Notes: generated from the sequence alone by a model not told the origin. A DNA stretch of 64,000 nucleotides from Aerococcus kribbianus (GCF_026805545.1 NZ_JAPRFR010000001.1:620001-684000); one strand, 5' to 3'; counted from the first letter of the stretch, positions 46,522 through 55,479 are shown. Program-made: numbers and translations.

Positions 46522-47868
46522 ATGACAAAAGAAATTGCTGGAAAAACTTTAGAACAATGGAAAGAAAACCCTTATATCAAAGATATTATTGAGGAAAATG
46601 ATGTCTTTTGGATTAACGATAAGAAAGGCTCTTTTGAAGAAGAAAAGGATCAAGTCGAATATACTGGTCAAGATGTCAAAGATGCGGAAGATCGTTTGAA
46701 ACGTTTTGCGCCTTGGTTAGAAATGACCTTTGAAGACACTAAAAAGTTAAATGGTTTAATCGAGTCTCCTTACAGCAAAATTGATCAATTCAAGGCTGAT
46801 GTTGAAGCCCGTTATGACACTGAAATTATCGGTGACCTTTACTTAAAACGTGATGATCTTCTTCCTATTGCAGGAACTATCAAAGCACGTGGTGCCATCT
46901 ACGAAGTTCTTGTCCATGCTGAAAAAGTTGCGATTGAACAAGGCTTGTTATCTGGTTACGACGATGACTATACTAAATTTGCTTCCGATGAATTCCAAAA
47001 CTACTTCAAAGATTTCTCAGTGGTTGTCGGCACAACCGGTAACTTAGGTATTTCCGTAGGGGTTATGGCTGCTGCCTTTGGTTTCAAAGCAATCGTGCAT
47101 ATGTCTAGCGAAGCCAAACAATGGAAGAAAGACTACCTACGTCAAAATGGAGTCGAAGTCATCGAACACAATACCAACTTTACTGAAGCCGTTGAACAAG
47201 GTCGAGCTGCGTCTGAAGCAGATCCTAATTCTTACTTCGTTGATGACGAAAACTCTGAACACCTTTTCTTAGGATATACAACTGCTGCGTCGCGTCTAAA
47301 AGCTCAACTAGAAGATGATGGTATTGTAATTGACGATGATCACCCACTATTCTTGTACTTACCATGTGGTGTCGGCGGTAGTCCAGGTGGAATTACTTTC
47401 GGTGCTAAACATACTTTTGGCGATAATGTTTACGCCTTCTTCGCTGAACCTACCCATGTACCTTCCTTAATCCTAGGTTTATTAACTGGTGAATACTCTA
47501 ATGTCTCAGTGAACGACTTCGGTATTGATGGTAAAACAGTGATGGATGGTCTTGCTGTTCCACGTACCTCTCAATTCGTTGCTAAAGTCATGGAACATTT
47601 CTTCGATGGTGGTTATACTCTTAGTGATGAAGAATCTAACCGCAACTTGACTCGTCTAGTAGACACCGAAGACATCTTCTTAGAACCTGCTGCTACTGCT
47701 GGTCTTTCTGGTGCTGCTTTCCTCTTCAAAACTGAAGAAGGACAAAAATTCATCCAAGATAAGGGCTTAACAGAAAAAATGGCGAACGCTACTCATGTTG
47801 CTTGGGCAACAGGTGGTTCTATGGTTCCTGAAGAAGACCGCAAGAAGTTCTATGAAGCCGGTAAATAA
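46522..47868 (+). CDS. dsdA: D-serine ammonia-lyase (D-serine dehydratase)
   Basis: PLP enzyme converting D-serine to pyruvate and ammonia. The 448 residues match DsdA length and have the PLP lysine motif LPIAGTIKARGAIYEVL, the substrate loop VVGTTGNLGISVG, the phosphate-binding glycine loop CGVGGSPGGI and the C-terminal EPAATAGLSGA. AAAGAGGTATATT precedes the ATG. It lies 21 bases after the IIC-like gene and feeds pyruvate to central metabolism. Confidence 0.96.
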   Translation: MTKEIAGKTLEQWKENPYIKDIIEENDVFWINDKKGSFEEEKDQVEYTGQDVKDAEDRLKRFAPWLEMTFEDTKKLNGLIESPYSKIDQFKADVEARYDTEIIGDLYLKRDDLLPIAGTIKARGAIYEVLVHAEKVAIEQGLLSGYDDDYTKFASDEFQNYFKDFSVVVGTTGNLGISVGVMAAAFGFKAIVHMSSEAKQWKKDYLRQNGVEVIEHNTNFTEAVEQGRAASEADPNSYFVDDENSEHLFLGYTTAASRLKAQLEDDGIVIDDDHPLFLYLPCGVGGSPGGITFGAKHTFGDNVYAFFAEPTHVPSLILGLLTGEYSNVSVNDFGIDGKTVMDGLAVPRTSQFVAKVMEHFFDGGYTLSDEESNRNLTRLVDTEDIFLEPAATAGLSGAAFLFKTEEGQKFIQDKGLTEKMANATHVAWATGGSMVPEEDRKKFYEAGK

Positions 47869-47893
47869 TTCTAAAAACAGCTAACCTTTCACA

Positions 47894-47926
47894 AATTAAG
47901 GCTGGGACGTCATCCCAGCCTTTGTC
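47894..47926 (+). terminator. Hairpin between dsdA and ridA, possible weak terminator
   Basis: Stem AAGGCTGGGA / TCCCAGCCTT, loop CGTCA, followed by TGTC only. Its poor T tract may allow read-through to ridA. Confidence 0.6.
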
Positions 47927-47949
47927 ATTGAATAAATAAGGAGAATATT

Positions 47950-48333
47950 ATGCGTAAAATTATCCAAACCGACCAAGCACCTGCTGCCATTGGACCATAT
48001 GTTCAAGCTATTGACACTGGCACTAGCCTCCACCTATCTGGTCAATTACCTATCAATATGGCAACTAATGACATTCCTGATAATATCGAAGAACAAACCA
48101 AACATTCCTTGAAAAATATTCGCGCTATTGTTGAAGCTGCTGGCTATGATTTCTCTGATATTATCCACTGCACTATTTACTTAACTGATATGGCTGATTT
48201 TTCAGCTGTCAATGAAGTCTATGGTCAAGCCTTTCCAGAAGGTGCTTACCCTACTCGCTCTTGTATCGCAGTCCGCGAAATCCCTAAAGGGGCTCGTGTA
48301 GAGATCGAAGCCTTAGCAAAAAAAGACCACTAG
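47950..48333 (+). CDS. ridA: RidA family enamine/imine deaminase
   Basis: Hydrolyses 2-aminoacrylate and similar reactive enamines released by PLP serine/threonine dehydratases. The 127 residues carry the family pattern AIGPYVQAIDTG, LSGQLPI, IYLTDMADF and the catalytic Arg in YPTRSCIAVREIPKGARVEIEA. AAGGAGAATATT precedes the ATG. Its place after dsdA fits well: DsdA releases 2-aminoacrylate, which RidA removes. Confidence 0.95.
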   Translation: MRKIIQTDQAPAAIGPYVQAIDTGTSLHLSGQLPINMATNDIPDNIEEQTKHSLKNIRAIVEAAGYDFSDIIHCTIYLTDMADFSAVNEVYGQAFPEGAYPTRSCIAVREIPKGARVEIEALAKKDH

Positions 48334-48420
48334 TAAAATTCACTGCCTTAATCGCTTATAACCCCCTCACGACAAGGATTAAAAATAAATTGATTGGCTG
48401 ACTCAGCTGCAAACAAACAC

Positions 48421-48465
48421 AAAGCTCCCTAAGCAAGTTTAACGATCTTGCTTAGGGAGCTCTTT
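48421..48465. terminator. Hairpin between ridA and the vanY-like gene
   Basis: 15-bp stem AGCTCCCTAAGCAAG / CTTGCTTAGGGAGCT with short T tracts on both sides; likely a terminator for both convergent genes. Confidence 0.8.
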
Positions 48466-48482
48466 ACAAGCTTAAAATGGTA

Positions 48483-49385
48483 TTATTCTTCTGCTAAGGC
48501 TTCTTGAATAAGATGGAATTCTTCTAAGGTGAGCCCATGTTTAGCCATATACTGAGCTGGTTTGACGCCAACGTAGCGGTAGTGCCAAGGTTCATAATTA
48601 TAGCCAGTAATGTCTTCCTTGTCTTTAGGATAACGCAGAATAAAGCCATAATTAGCAGCATTTTTCATGAGCCATTGGGCAGAAGGGTCGTTCTCGTAGT
48701 CTTCTGACAAGGACTTCCCTTGAGCCAACCAATCTTTACCCAATAAATCGAGCACTAAGCCAGTCGTATGCTCAGAAGCATTGGCTGGAGCCACATAGGC
48801 ATCAGTAAGCCGTTGCGCCTCCTCCTCATCACCCCCAGTTTGGGCAAGATATTGCTGATAATTACTCTCAATATTTTGTTCTTGGTAGGCAATTGACCGG
48901 TAGCCTGACACAATATAGAGAGGATAACCTGCTTCTTGAGCAGCATTTAGTAATTCAGTGACAGGTTTTTCAATATCTTCATGGAAAGATTGGCCTGATT
49001 CAGCATCATAAGCTAAGGGAACTTGCGGCTCTTGTTCAAAAGGATTGTCCTTATTAATCAAGATTAATTCTGCGGCCTCTTGGTTAGGGTCCCTAGGAAA
49101 TTCCTTGATTAGGGTATTAATGTCTGCATCACTTTGACTCGCATGAACTTGTTCTTCTAACTGAGCTTTTTCTTTACGACTGAGCCGTTTATTTTGTTTA
49201 TTACCGATATCAGTTTCTTGGACTGACTCTTGACTTTGCTGACTTTGTGCGGTTTGATCTTCCTGAGTAGAATCTGTCGGTTGACGTCGAGCATAAAACA
49301 GACCCACTAAAACAATTAATAATACGACAATCAATAAGATCAAAGTAATATATACCTTACGCGCATGCTCCTTGGTAAAATTCAT
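48483..49385 (-). CDS. Membrane-anchored D-Ala-D-Ala carboxypeptidase (VanY / M15B)
   Basis: Zinc peptidase that trims the terminal D-Ala of peptidoglycan stems. Of 300 residues, about 10-32 form a signal anchor (VYITLILLIVVLLIVLVGLF), then a Gln/Ser-rich linker. The catalytic domain has YIVSGYRSIAYQEQ, the zinc motif SEHTTGLVLDL (His, Asp) and EPWHYRYVG (Glu, His). ATG 49385 follows GAGGAGGCTTATC; the longer frame starts with a rare codon overlapping this site. No vancomycin resistance genes are nearby, so it is a housekeeping homologue. Confidence 0.92.
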   Translation of the reverse strand: MNFTKEHARKVYITLILLIVVLLIVLVGLFYARRQPTDSTQEDQTAQSQQSQESVQETDIGNKQNKRLSRKEKAQLEEQVHASQSDADINTLIKEFPRDPNQEAAELILINKDNPFEQEPQVPLAYDAESGQSFHEDIEKPVTELLNAAQEAGYPLYIVSGYRSIAYQEQNIESNYQQYLAQTGGDEEEAQRLTDAYVAPANASEHTTGLVLDLLGKDWLAQGKSLSEDYENDPSAQWLMKNAANYGFILRYPKDKEDITGYNYEPWHYRYVGVKPAQYMAKHGLTLEEFHLIQEALAEE

Positions 49386-49502
49386 GATAAGCCTCCTCAC
49401 CGTTTATTCTATTATAATAAAAAAATGAATTACTGGCTATATTTTTATAAAACAATGGCAAAGCGCTAGTAGCAGGCCATGGTCGTTTCCATTTTGAAAT
49501 TA

Positions 49503-49511
49503 TGCTATAAT
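49503..49511 (+). promoter_or_regulatory. Promoter of proBA, TG-extended -10
   Basis: TGCTATAAT about 50 bases before proB; no matching -35 box. Confidence 0.6.
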
Positions 49512-49559
49512 GAGTCAGTCTATTCTTTTATCGAGTAAACCCAAACTAAGGAGTTTTCT

Positions 49560-50366
49560 ATGCAACGTGAGAAAATAAAAAATGCCAAACGTATTGTCGT
49601 CAAAATTGGCACTAATTCCCTATTAAATGATAAAAATGAACTAAACTATCGTCGTATTGACCGTTTAGCCTTTAGTTTAAGCAGTTTAATGCAAGCAGGT
49701 AAAGAAATTATCCTTGTTTCCTCTGGTGCGATTGGGGTGGGTTCCTCCCACCTTAATATTGAAGAGCGACCCACAGAAATCCCCGACCAACAAGCAGTAG
49801 CTGCTGTGGGGCAAGTGATATTAATGACTGTCTATAGTCGTTTCTTCAACTACTATGGCCAAGCCATTGGGCAAGTTCTACTCACCCGTGACATCATTGA
49901 CTATCCGGAATCTTATGCCAACTACCGTAATTCCATGAATGCTTTGATGGCAAATAAGATTATCCCTATCGTTAACGAAAACGACACTGTTTCAGTGGAT
50001 GAAATGGACCATCACACACGTTTTGGTGACAACGACACTCTTTCTGCTATGGTTGCTAATACCATCGATGCCGATTTATTGGTCTTATTAACCGATGTAG
50101 ATGGCTTCTATTCTGCCAACCCACAAAGCGACCCCCAAGCCAAAAAATTCAATATTATTCATGAAATTACTGAAGAGCTCTTGGCTATGGCAGGATCTGA
50201 ACAAGGTTCTACCTATAGTGTTGGAGGCATGCAAACCAAACTTACTGCAGCCCAAGACTTATTAGACCACGACCGTCAAACCGTTATTATGTCTTCACAT
50301 GAGCCTAGCCAAATATTAGAACTCTTAGCCGGTTTAGATATTGGAACTGCCTTTATCACGCCATAA
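49560..50366 (+). CDS. proB: Glutamate 5-kinase
   Basis: First step of proline synthesis: glutamate to glutamyl 5-phosphate. The 268 residues form an amino acid kinase domain with VVKIGTNSLL, VSSGAIGVG, IPIVNENDTVSV, FGDNDTLSA and YSVGGMQTKLTAAQ. The C-terminal PUA domain of longer ProB proteins is absent, as in streptococci. AAGGAGTTTTCT precedes the ATG. proA follows after 21 bases. Confidence 0.96.
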   Translation: MQREKIKNAKRIVVKIGTNSLLNDKNELNYRRIDRLAFSLSSLMQAGKEIILVSSGAIGVGSSHLNIEERPTEIPDQQAVAAVGQVILMTVYSRFFNYYGQAIGQVLLTRDIIDYPESYANYRNSMNALMANKIIPIVNENDTVSVDEMDHHTRFGDNDTLSAMVANTIDADLLVLLTDVDGFYSANPQSDPQAKKFNIIHEITEELLAMAGSEQGSTYSVGGMQTKLTAAQDLLDHDRQTVIMSSHEPSQILELLAGLDIGTAFITP

Positions 50367-50387
50367 GTTATGATGGGAGGACTAAAT

Positions 50388-51644
50388 ATGATTAATGAAG
50401 AGACACTTTACGATTTAGGAACTGCAGCTAAAAAAGCAGCTAAAGAATTAGCTCAATTGCCTAGCCAAGCCAAAAACCGAGCGCTAAATACTATGGCCCA
50501 AGCATTACGGACCAAGCTAGCTGACATTCTTGCTGCCAACCAAAAGGATATCGCTAAAACCCATGACAGTGGTCGTCCAGAAAGCTTTATTGAACGAATG
50601 ACATTAACTGAAGAACGAGTAGAATCCATGGCAGCTGGTTTAGAAAAGGTGGCCCAATTAGCTGACCCTATTGGTAGTAGCCATAAATCTTGGATTAATG
50701 AAGATGGTTTAGAAATTTCTCAACGTACCGTCCCGCTTGGCGTTATTGGGATTATCTATGAGTCGCGGCCTAATGTTACCGCCGATGCAGTGGGTCTTTG
50801 TTTCAAATCTGGTAATGCCGTTATTCTTCGTGGAGGTAAGGAAACGATTAATTCTAACCTAGCAATTTTAAATGTCTTAAAATCTGCGTTAAGAAAAAGT
50901 GGGATCACTGAGGATGCTGTTGCTTATATCGATAACCCTGACCGCCAACTCGCCCAAAAATTCATGCAAATGAACGACTATGTGGATTGTCTGATTCCTC
51001 GTGGTAGCCAAGGCCTGATTCAAAATGTAGTAAAACAAGCAACTATTCCAACTATTGAAACGGGTGTTGGTAATGATCACCTCTATGTCCATAAGGATGC
51101 CGACCTGGATAAAGCGCTAGCTATCTTAATCAATGGGAAAACTCAGCGCGTTTCTGTTTGCAATGCCCTTGAAACGCTTCTTGTTGACCAGGCCATTGCT
51201 AAAGATTTCTTACCCCGAGTTGCTGAGCAGTTAGCAGATTATAACGTCTTAGTTCATGCTGACCAAGCTGCTCTGACTTATTTCCCAGATGGACAATTAG
51301 CTAAGCCTCAAGATTATGCCCAAGAATTCTTGGATTATGAAATTGCGATCAAGGTTGTTGCTGATTATGATGAAGCCATTAATCACATTGACCAATATTC
51401 TACCCAGCATACAGAAGTCATTGTCACTGAAAATTATAGTGTCGCCCAAGACTTCATTAATGCTATCGATGCTGCTGTAGTCAATGTTAATGCCTCCTCT
51501 CGCTTCTCTGATGGTGAGAAATTTGGATTTGGGGGCGAAATCGGCATCTCTACTCAAAAACTCCATGCCCGTGGTCCAATGGGATTGGATGCCTTAACTT
51601 CTTATAAATACGTTGTCTTAGGTAGCGGTCAAATTCGCCAATAG
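50388..51644 (+). CDS. proA: Gamma-glutamyl phosphate reductase
   Basis: Reduces glutamyl 5-phosphate to the semialdehyde with NADPH. The 418 residues show VPLGVIGIIYESRPNVTADA, IPRGSQGLI, ETGVGNDHLYVH, the catalytic Cys in QRVSVCNALET, and FGFGGEIGISTQKLHARGP. ATG 50388 follows GGGAGGACTAAAT; the frame extends six codons upstream without a ribosome site of its own. proC is not in the window. Confidence 0.97.
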   Translation: MINEETLYDLGTAAKKAAKELAQLPSQAKNRALNTMAQALRTKLADILAANQKDIAKTHDSGRPESFIERMTLTEERVESMAAGLEKVAQLADPIGSSHKSWINEDGLEISQRTVPLGVIGIIYESRPNVTADAVGLCFKSGNAVILRGGKETINSNLAILNVLKSALRKSGITEDAVAYIDNPDRQLAQKFMQMNDYVDCLIPRGSQGLIQNVVKQATIPTIETGVGNDHLYVHKDADLDKALAILINGKTQRVSVCNALETLLVDQAIAKDFLPRVAEQLADYNVLVHADQAALTYFPDGQLAKPQDYAQEFLDYEIAIKVVADYDEAINHIDQYSTQHTEVIVTENYSVAQDFINAIDAAVVNVNASSRFSDGEKFGFGGEIGISTQKLHARGPMGLDALTSYKYVVLGSGQIRQ

Positions 51645-51672
51645 CATGAGCCAACAATTCTCATTAGATAAT

Positions 51673-51714
51673 TAAAGCTCCTCCAAAAGTCTTCTGACTT
51701 TGGAGGAGCTTTTC
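51673..51714. terminator. Bidirectional terminator after proA
   Basis: Stem AAAGCTCCTCCAAA with inner GTC, pairing with GAC and TTTGGAGGAGCTTT, loop TTCT. Serves proBA and the convergent small gene. Confidence 0.93.
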
Positions 51715-51739
51715 GCTATTTAGGTCATTATAAACTTTT

Positions 51740-52201
51740 TTAGGCATCCGTCACCATTTTAAAGGCACCCAACTGCAGTGCTATGTCTTTATCTTGGTAA
51801 ACCCGTTTACTTGGTCGCCCTTGGTAAGCTAAGGATTCAGTGACTAGAATTGCTTGACCATTTTCCCAATTACCCAAAAAATCATGGTCATAAACAAAAT
51901 CAGTTGTTTCAAGAGTCATCTTTTCCTCTACTAGACTAGCTTCAAAATCTCCGCGAAGTTGATAAATCGTTTCCTGACTTAAATTAACAAAAAGTAAAGT
52001 CAATTCTAATGTTTTATTCTTCTTATTTGGGGCTGCTTGGATAGGCAAAACATTGATTTCGCCTCTGTTCATTCGATAAGAATTCTCATCAACATATTGT
52101 TGGATGGTTGAGATAATTGTATCAACATCAGCTTGGGCATGTTTAGAATTCAAAGCTTGCAACTGTGCCTTCTGTCCCGGTGTTAGTACCGCTTTTACCA
52201 T
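51740..52201 (-). CDS. Unassigned soluble protein, SLAP-like beta region
   Basis: 153 residues without signal peptide. The N-terminus LTPGQKAQLQALNSK is helical; the part INVLPIQ, LELTLLFVNLSQETIYQLRG has the strand pattern of small beta-sandwich domains such as the SLAP domain, but this is a weak resemblance. Function unknown. It lies 24 bases after the PPC-domain gene and is probably in the same transcript. AGGAGG lies about twelve bases before the ATG, a rather long spacing. Confidence 0.65.
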   Translation of the reverse strand: MVKAVLTPGQKAQLQALNSKHAQADVDTIISTIQQYVDENSYRMNRGEINVLPIQAAPNKKNKTLELTLLFVNLSQETIYQLRGDFEASLVEEKMTLETTDFVYDHDFLGNWENGQAILVTESLAYQGRPSKRVYQDKDIALQLGAFKMVTDA

Positions 52202-52225
52202 AATGATACCTTGCCTCCTACTTGA

Positions 52226-52651
52226 TTAATCTTCAAATTGGAATTCGTTGATTCCAGTATCAGGATTTTTCTCACGGTCAACATTAGCTTGAATCGCATG
52301 AATCATAAATTCACCTGTTGCTGAAATTATGGCTCTATTAAGGTGTCCACCCCATACATGGCCCGCTTGATCAGCAAAAGTAGCATGAAAGTGGCTATAA
52401 TGCTTGCCATCCATAGTGTTTATATTCCCAATCAAAGACACCAACTCCAAATCTTCTTCCTTAGTATTGAGATGATATTCTTGGGTTTCTAAATTATATA
52501 AACCATATTCGACTTGATTACAAGCGCCAATTGCTTGAACACTAGCTAATTCTACACCGGTTTCTTGGGCAAACTGGGCTATGCTGGCAATAATTTCTTC
52601 ACCAGGATCAAGGCGAAGTACATAATCGTTAGCAAATTTTTTATATTCCAT
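52226..52651 (-). CDS. PPC/DUF296 domain protein
   Basis: 141 residues forming a stand-alone PPC (plants and prokaryotes conserved) domain: YVLRLDPGEEIIASIAQFAQ, ASVQAIGACNQVEYGLYN, YSHFHATFADQAGHVWGGHL (His-rich metal-like site) and the C-terminal FED. In plants the domain is linked to AT-hook DNA-binding proteins; the bacterial role is unknown. ATG 52651 follows GAGAGGTATAAAA. A TGATACAAT extended -10 lies at 52713-52721. Confidence 0.85.
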   Translation of the reverse strand: MEYKKFANDYVLRLDPGEEIIASIAQFAQETGVELASVQAIGACNQVEYGLYNLETQEYHLNTKEEDLELVSLIGNINTMDGKHYSHFHATFADQAGHVWGGHLNRAIISATGEFMIHAIQANVDREKNPDTGINEFQFED

Positions 52652-52712
52652 TTTTATACCTCTCAATCATTAATTGATTTCAAGCCATTTTGTCTATCAG
52701 TTCTTACTTAAA

Positions 52713-52721
52713 ATTGTATCA
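52713..52721 (-). promoter_or_regulatory. Candidate promoter of the PPC-domain unit
   Basis: TGATACAAT on the minus strand, extended -10 without clear -35. Confidence 0.45.
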
Positions 52722-52753
52722 TGAAGAAATTTAAAAGCATAGTCATCACCTTT

Positions 52754-53869
52754 TTACGACAGCAATAAACATAAACCACCATAAAAAAAGACAGCCAAAA
52801 TAATCAAGAAGCTAAAATTAACCTTTAAGAAGGTCCTTAAGTAAGCACGCGTATCCATTGATACGAAAGATCGTACAATATTGAAACCCAGTAAGTTAGC
52901 CATGGAAGCCAACAAGGTCCCTAAGCCACCGATATTTACCCCTAATAAGAGGGCAGGATAATCCTGACTAAAGGGTAGGAGCAAGATAGTAGTGGGAACA
53001 TTGGAAAAAATTTGACTCAATAATAAGCTAGCCCAATATGAAATTGATAATTGACTAGCGTATGTCGACAAAAGTTCTCTTAGCCAAATAATTTGGCTAA
53101 GATTACCAACAATAATAAAAAAACATGCAAAGGTCAGCAAGAGCATGTAGTCAACCTGTAAGAGATATTTCCTGCCAAAAATAAAAACCGCTAACCCGAT
53201 GGCCCCTGCAGTCCAATAGACATTAAGAACACCAAAAATTGCTAGAACCATAAGTAACATACCCAGGCTAGCATAGGCTGCAAGCGACCAAGACACAGTA
53301 GCAGTCTGTTTTTGTTTAGAAATTGCTAACTTATCTACCTTAAAGGAAGCTAATCCTAATAAAATAAGGCCTACCAGCATTAAAGGGCCTGTCCAAGTGA
53401 TAAAATCTAAGAAAGAAGGCTGGAAAGTTTGATAAATTAACAAATTTTGTGGGTTAGAGAAGGGGAAGAATACCCCACCTAAATTAGCAGCCAAAACAAT
53501 CAACACCGCTCCTAAAACTTGCCCATTAAACTTGGGCAAATAATAGAGCACATTCAAATATAATGGCAAGAGAGTCAAAACTGCCACATCATTAGACAAT
53601 AAAAAGGAAGCCAAAAAACTCAAAAGAATTAAGGCTTGAATTAAGACACGTGAATTATTTGCCCAAGCCAATAAACGAAAAGAGGCATAGTTTAAGCCAC
53701 CGGAAGCCGAGAACAACCCCAAAACTAACATCAAACCAAATAAGGTGACTAATAGCTGAAAATTAATATAAACCCAGGAAAAATCTCCTAATAATACTGA
53801 TACTATGGCTAGTAATCCTGCCACAATAAAGAAAGGATTCGTTTTTATCCATTCCAATACTTTCATCAT
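52754..53869 (-). CDS. ArsB/SLC13-type ion transporter-like permease
   Basis: 371 residues with about ten hydrophobic segments. The repeated hairpin-like signatures of the ion transporter superfamily are seen: LLSNDVAVLTLLPLY in the first half and LLSQIFSNVPTTILLLPFS in the second, with FPFSNPQNLLIY after the third helix. The ion (arsenite, sodium/proton or dicarboxylate) cannot be read. The ribosome site is weak. It is a single gene between the PPC unit and the cps genes. Confidence 0.82.
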   Translation of the reverse strand: MMKVLEWIKTNPFFIVAGLLAIVSVLLGDFSWVYINFQLLVTLFGLMLVLGLFSASGGLNYASFRLLAWANNSRVLIQALILLSFLASFLLSNDVAVLTLLPLYLNVLYYLPKFNGQVLGAVLIVLAANLGGVFFPFSNPQNLLIYQTFQPSFLDFITWTGPLMLVGLILLGLASFKVDKLAISKQKQTATVSWSLAAYASLGMLLMVLAIFGVLNVYWTAGAIGLAVFIFGRKYLLQVDYMLLLTFACFFIIVGNLSQIIWLRELLSTYASQLSISYWASLLLSQIFSNVPTTILLLPFSQDYPALLLGVNIGGLGTLLASMANLLGFNIVRSFVSMDTRAYLRTFLKVNFSFLIILAVFFYGGLCLLLS

Positions 53870-53907
53870 CTTTGTGCCCCACTTTTCTTGTTAGATTATC
53901 TTTAATT

Positions 53908-53937
53908 TAAAAAGAGCTGGGACAATGCCCCAGCTTC
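53908..53937 (-). terminator. Terminator after cpsD
   Basis: AGCTGGG / CCCAGCT stem; on the minus strand CTTTTTAAA follows. It ends the degV-nudix-cpsB-capD-cpsC-cpsD run 33 bases after cpsD. Confidence 0.82.
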
Positions 53938-53968
53938 ATTATAATCATATATTACTTTAAAATTTATA

Positions 53969-54727
53969 TTATTGTTTTTCTCCTTCGCCATAGCTATAGC
54001 CATAGCCATAACCGTAGCCATAGCCATGAGTTTTCTTGGCATCGGCCCCATTATAAACGGCACCAATGACGTTGGCATTAACTACATCAAGAAGTTCTTT
54101 CGATTTCTTTACATTGTTTTTCTCAGCAACACCTTCACGGACAACTACAATTACGCCATCGACACGACTAGCAATAATTTGCCCATCAGTAACTGCAAGA
54201 ATTGGTGGTGTATCAAAAATAACTAGATCAAACAATTCTTCAAGTTCTTGCATAACTTCTTGCATACGATTAGAACCTAATAATTCAGAAGGATTAGGTG
54301 GGGTCGGTCCTGCCGGTAAGATATAAACGTTGGCCTCTTGGACAAATTGAATGGTATCCGTCAAAGATAAGTCTCGATTTGTCAATAAGGAAGTTAATCC
54401 TTGGGTATTCCCTTCTAAGTTAAAGGTCTTGTGGACAGTCGGTTTACGCATATCCGCATCGACAAGTAAAACTCTTAAACCTAAGTCAGCCATCACTGAA
54501 GCGACGTTAGCAGCAACTGTTGACTTCCCTTCCCAAACAGCAGAAGAAGTAAACATCAAGGTCTTAAAGTCTTGGTCTACCATAGAAAATTGAATATTAG
54601 TTCGTATGGTACGGAATTGTTCTGATACTGTATCGTTGGGTTTAGTTACTGTAATTAAAGAAGCCCCCAAACGTTGCTCAGCATTCAATTGATCAAATTT
54701 TTTCTGTTTACGATTTTCAAAAAACAT
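53969..54727 (-). CDS. cpsD: Autophosphorylating bacterial tyrosine kinase CpsD
   Basis: BY-kinase that, with CpsC, controls exopolysaccharide length and export. In 252 residues the Walker A is SSAVWEGKSTVAANVA, Walker A' is VLLVDADMRKPTVH and Walker B is LVIFDTPP. The C-terminus is a tyrosine cluster of alternating Gly-Tyr (GYGYGYGYSYGEG), the autophosphorylation tail. The Walker A has Trp where PGEGKST is usual. The start overlaps nothing; cpsC ends 11 bases upstream. Confidence 0.94.
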   Translation of the reverse strand: MFFENRKQKKFDQLNAEQRLGASLITVTKPNDTVSEQFRTIRTNIQFSMVDQDFKTLMFTSSAVWEGKSTVAANVASVMADLGLRVLLVDADMRKPTVHKTFNLEGNTQGLTSLLTNRDLSLTDTIQFVQEANVYILPAGPTPPNPSELLGSNRMQEVMQELEELFDLVIFDTPPILAVTDGQIIASRVDGVIVVVREGVAEKNNVKKSKELLDVVNANVIGAVYNGADAKKTHGYGYGYGYGYSYGEGEKQ

Positions 54728-54738
54728 ACATAAACCTC

Positions 54739-55479
54739 CTAGACCCGACGCCGACGATTTTGATTGTCTTTGTTTTTCTTCTTGAAGCGAGTTTCTTGAA
54801 CATTACTTTTAGTCATTTCTGGCAATGTTCCTAGCATAGTCCAACCCACTTCCTCAACAATTTCTGAACTGCGAACAGTACGGTCAAAAATTGCCCGCAA
54901 CAGTTGATAAACAAGTCCAATAATACCCCCAATTAAGGCACCTAATATCAAATTAAGCAGTACATTAGGTGATGCAGGGTCTTCGTCTGGTTCTGCTGAG
55001 GTGACAATAGAAACGTTTTGTACATTCAATATGTTTTGGACTTCATTAGAAAAATGTTTAGCAATAGCATTAGCTAAATCTGCTGCCAAATAAGGAGAAG
55101 CATTTTCAACAGTCACTGAGAAAATCAAAGAATCTGACTCAGTTGTCACAGTAACTTGGGAAGCCAATTCTTCCACCGTCATGTCTGCCCCTACTTCCTC
55201 GATAGCAGGTTCTAATACCACTGGTTTGGTCACAATATTTTGGTAGGTATTCAACAAAGTAAGGTTCGTTTGTAGTTGCGATTGATTTAGCTGTTCTGAT
55301 GAATCTTGGGTATCATTTACCACGATATCAGTAGTAGCAGTGTACTTAGGTTCAATCACCAAAAAGGTCAGCAAAGCTGCAATGACAAAACCAATAAATG
55401 TTGCCATTAATATCTTACCAAACTTGTCCTTAATAATCGTATAAATATCGAGCAATGAAATTTCTTGTGTTTCTTCCAT
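54739..55479 (-). CDS. cpsC: Wzz/CpsC-type chain-length determinant and kinase activator
   Basis: Membrane adaptor of the CpsD kinase. The 246 residues have the usual two membrane spans, ATFIGFVIAALLTFLVI (about 20-36) and LNLILGALIGGIIGLVYQLL (about 175-194), enclosing an extracellular coiled region. The cytoplasmic tail is basic and ends KKNKDNQNRRRRV. AAGGAGGAACT precedes the ATG. A TGATAGAAT extended -10 at 55511-55519 may give cpsCD an extra promoter. Confidence 0.93.
   Translation of the reverse strand: MEETQEISLLDIYTIIKDKFGKILMATFIGFVIAALLTFLVIEPKYTATTDIVVNDTQDSSEQLNQSQLQTNLTLLNTYQNIVTKPVVLEPAIEEVGADMTVEELASQVTVTTESDSLIFSVTVENASPYLAADLANAIAKHFSNEVQNILNVQNVSIVTSAEPDEDPASPNVLLNLILGALIGGIIGLVYQLLRAIFDRTVRSSEIVEEVGWTMLGTLPEMTKSNVQETRFKKKNKDNQNRRRRV

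Noticed and set aside
48483..49385. Vancomycin resistance determinant
   Set aside because: Only a VanY-type carboxypeptidase is present, without vanHAX, vanRS or vanT genes; this is a common housekeeping enzyme.
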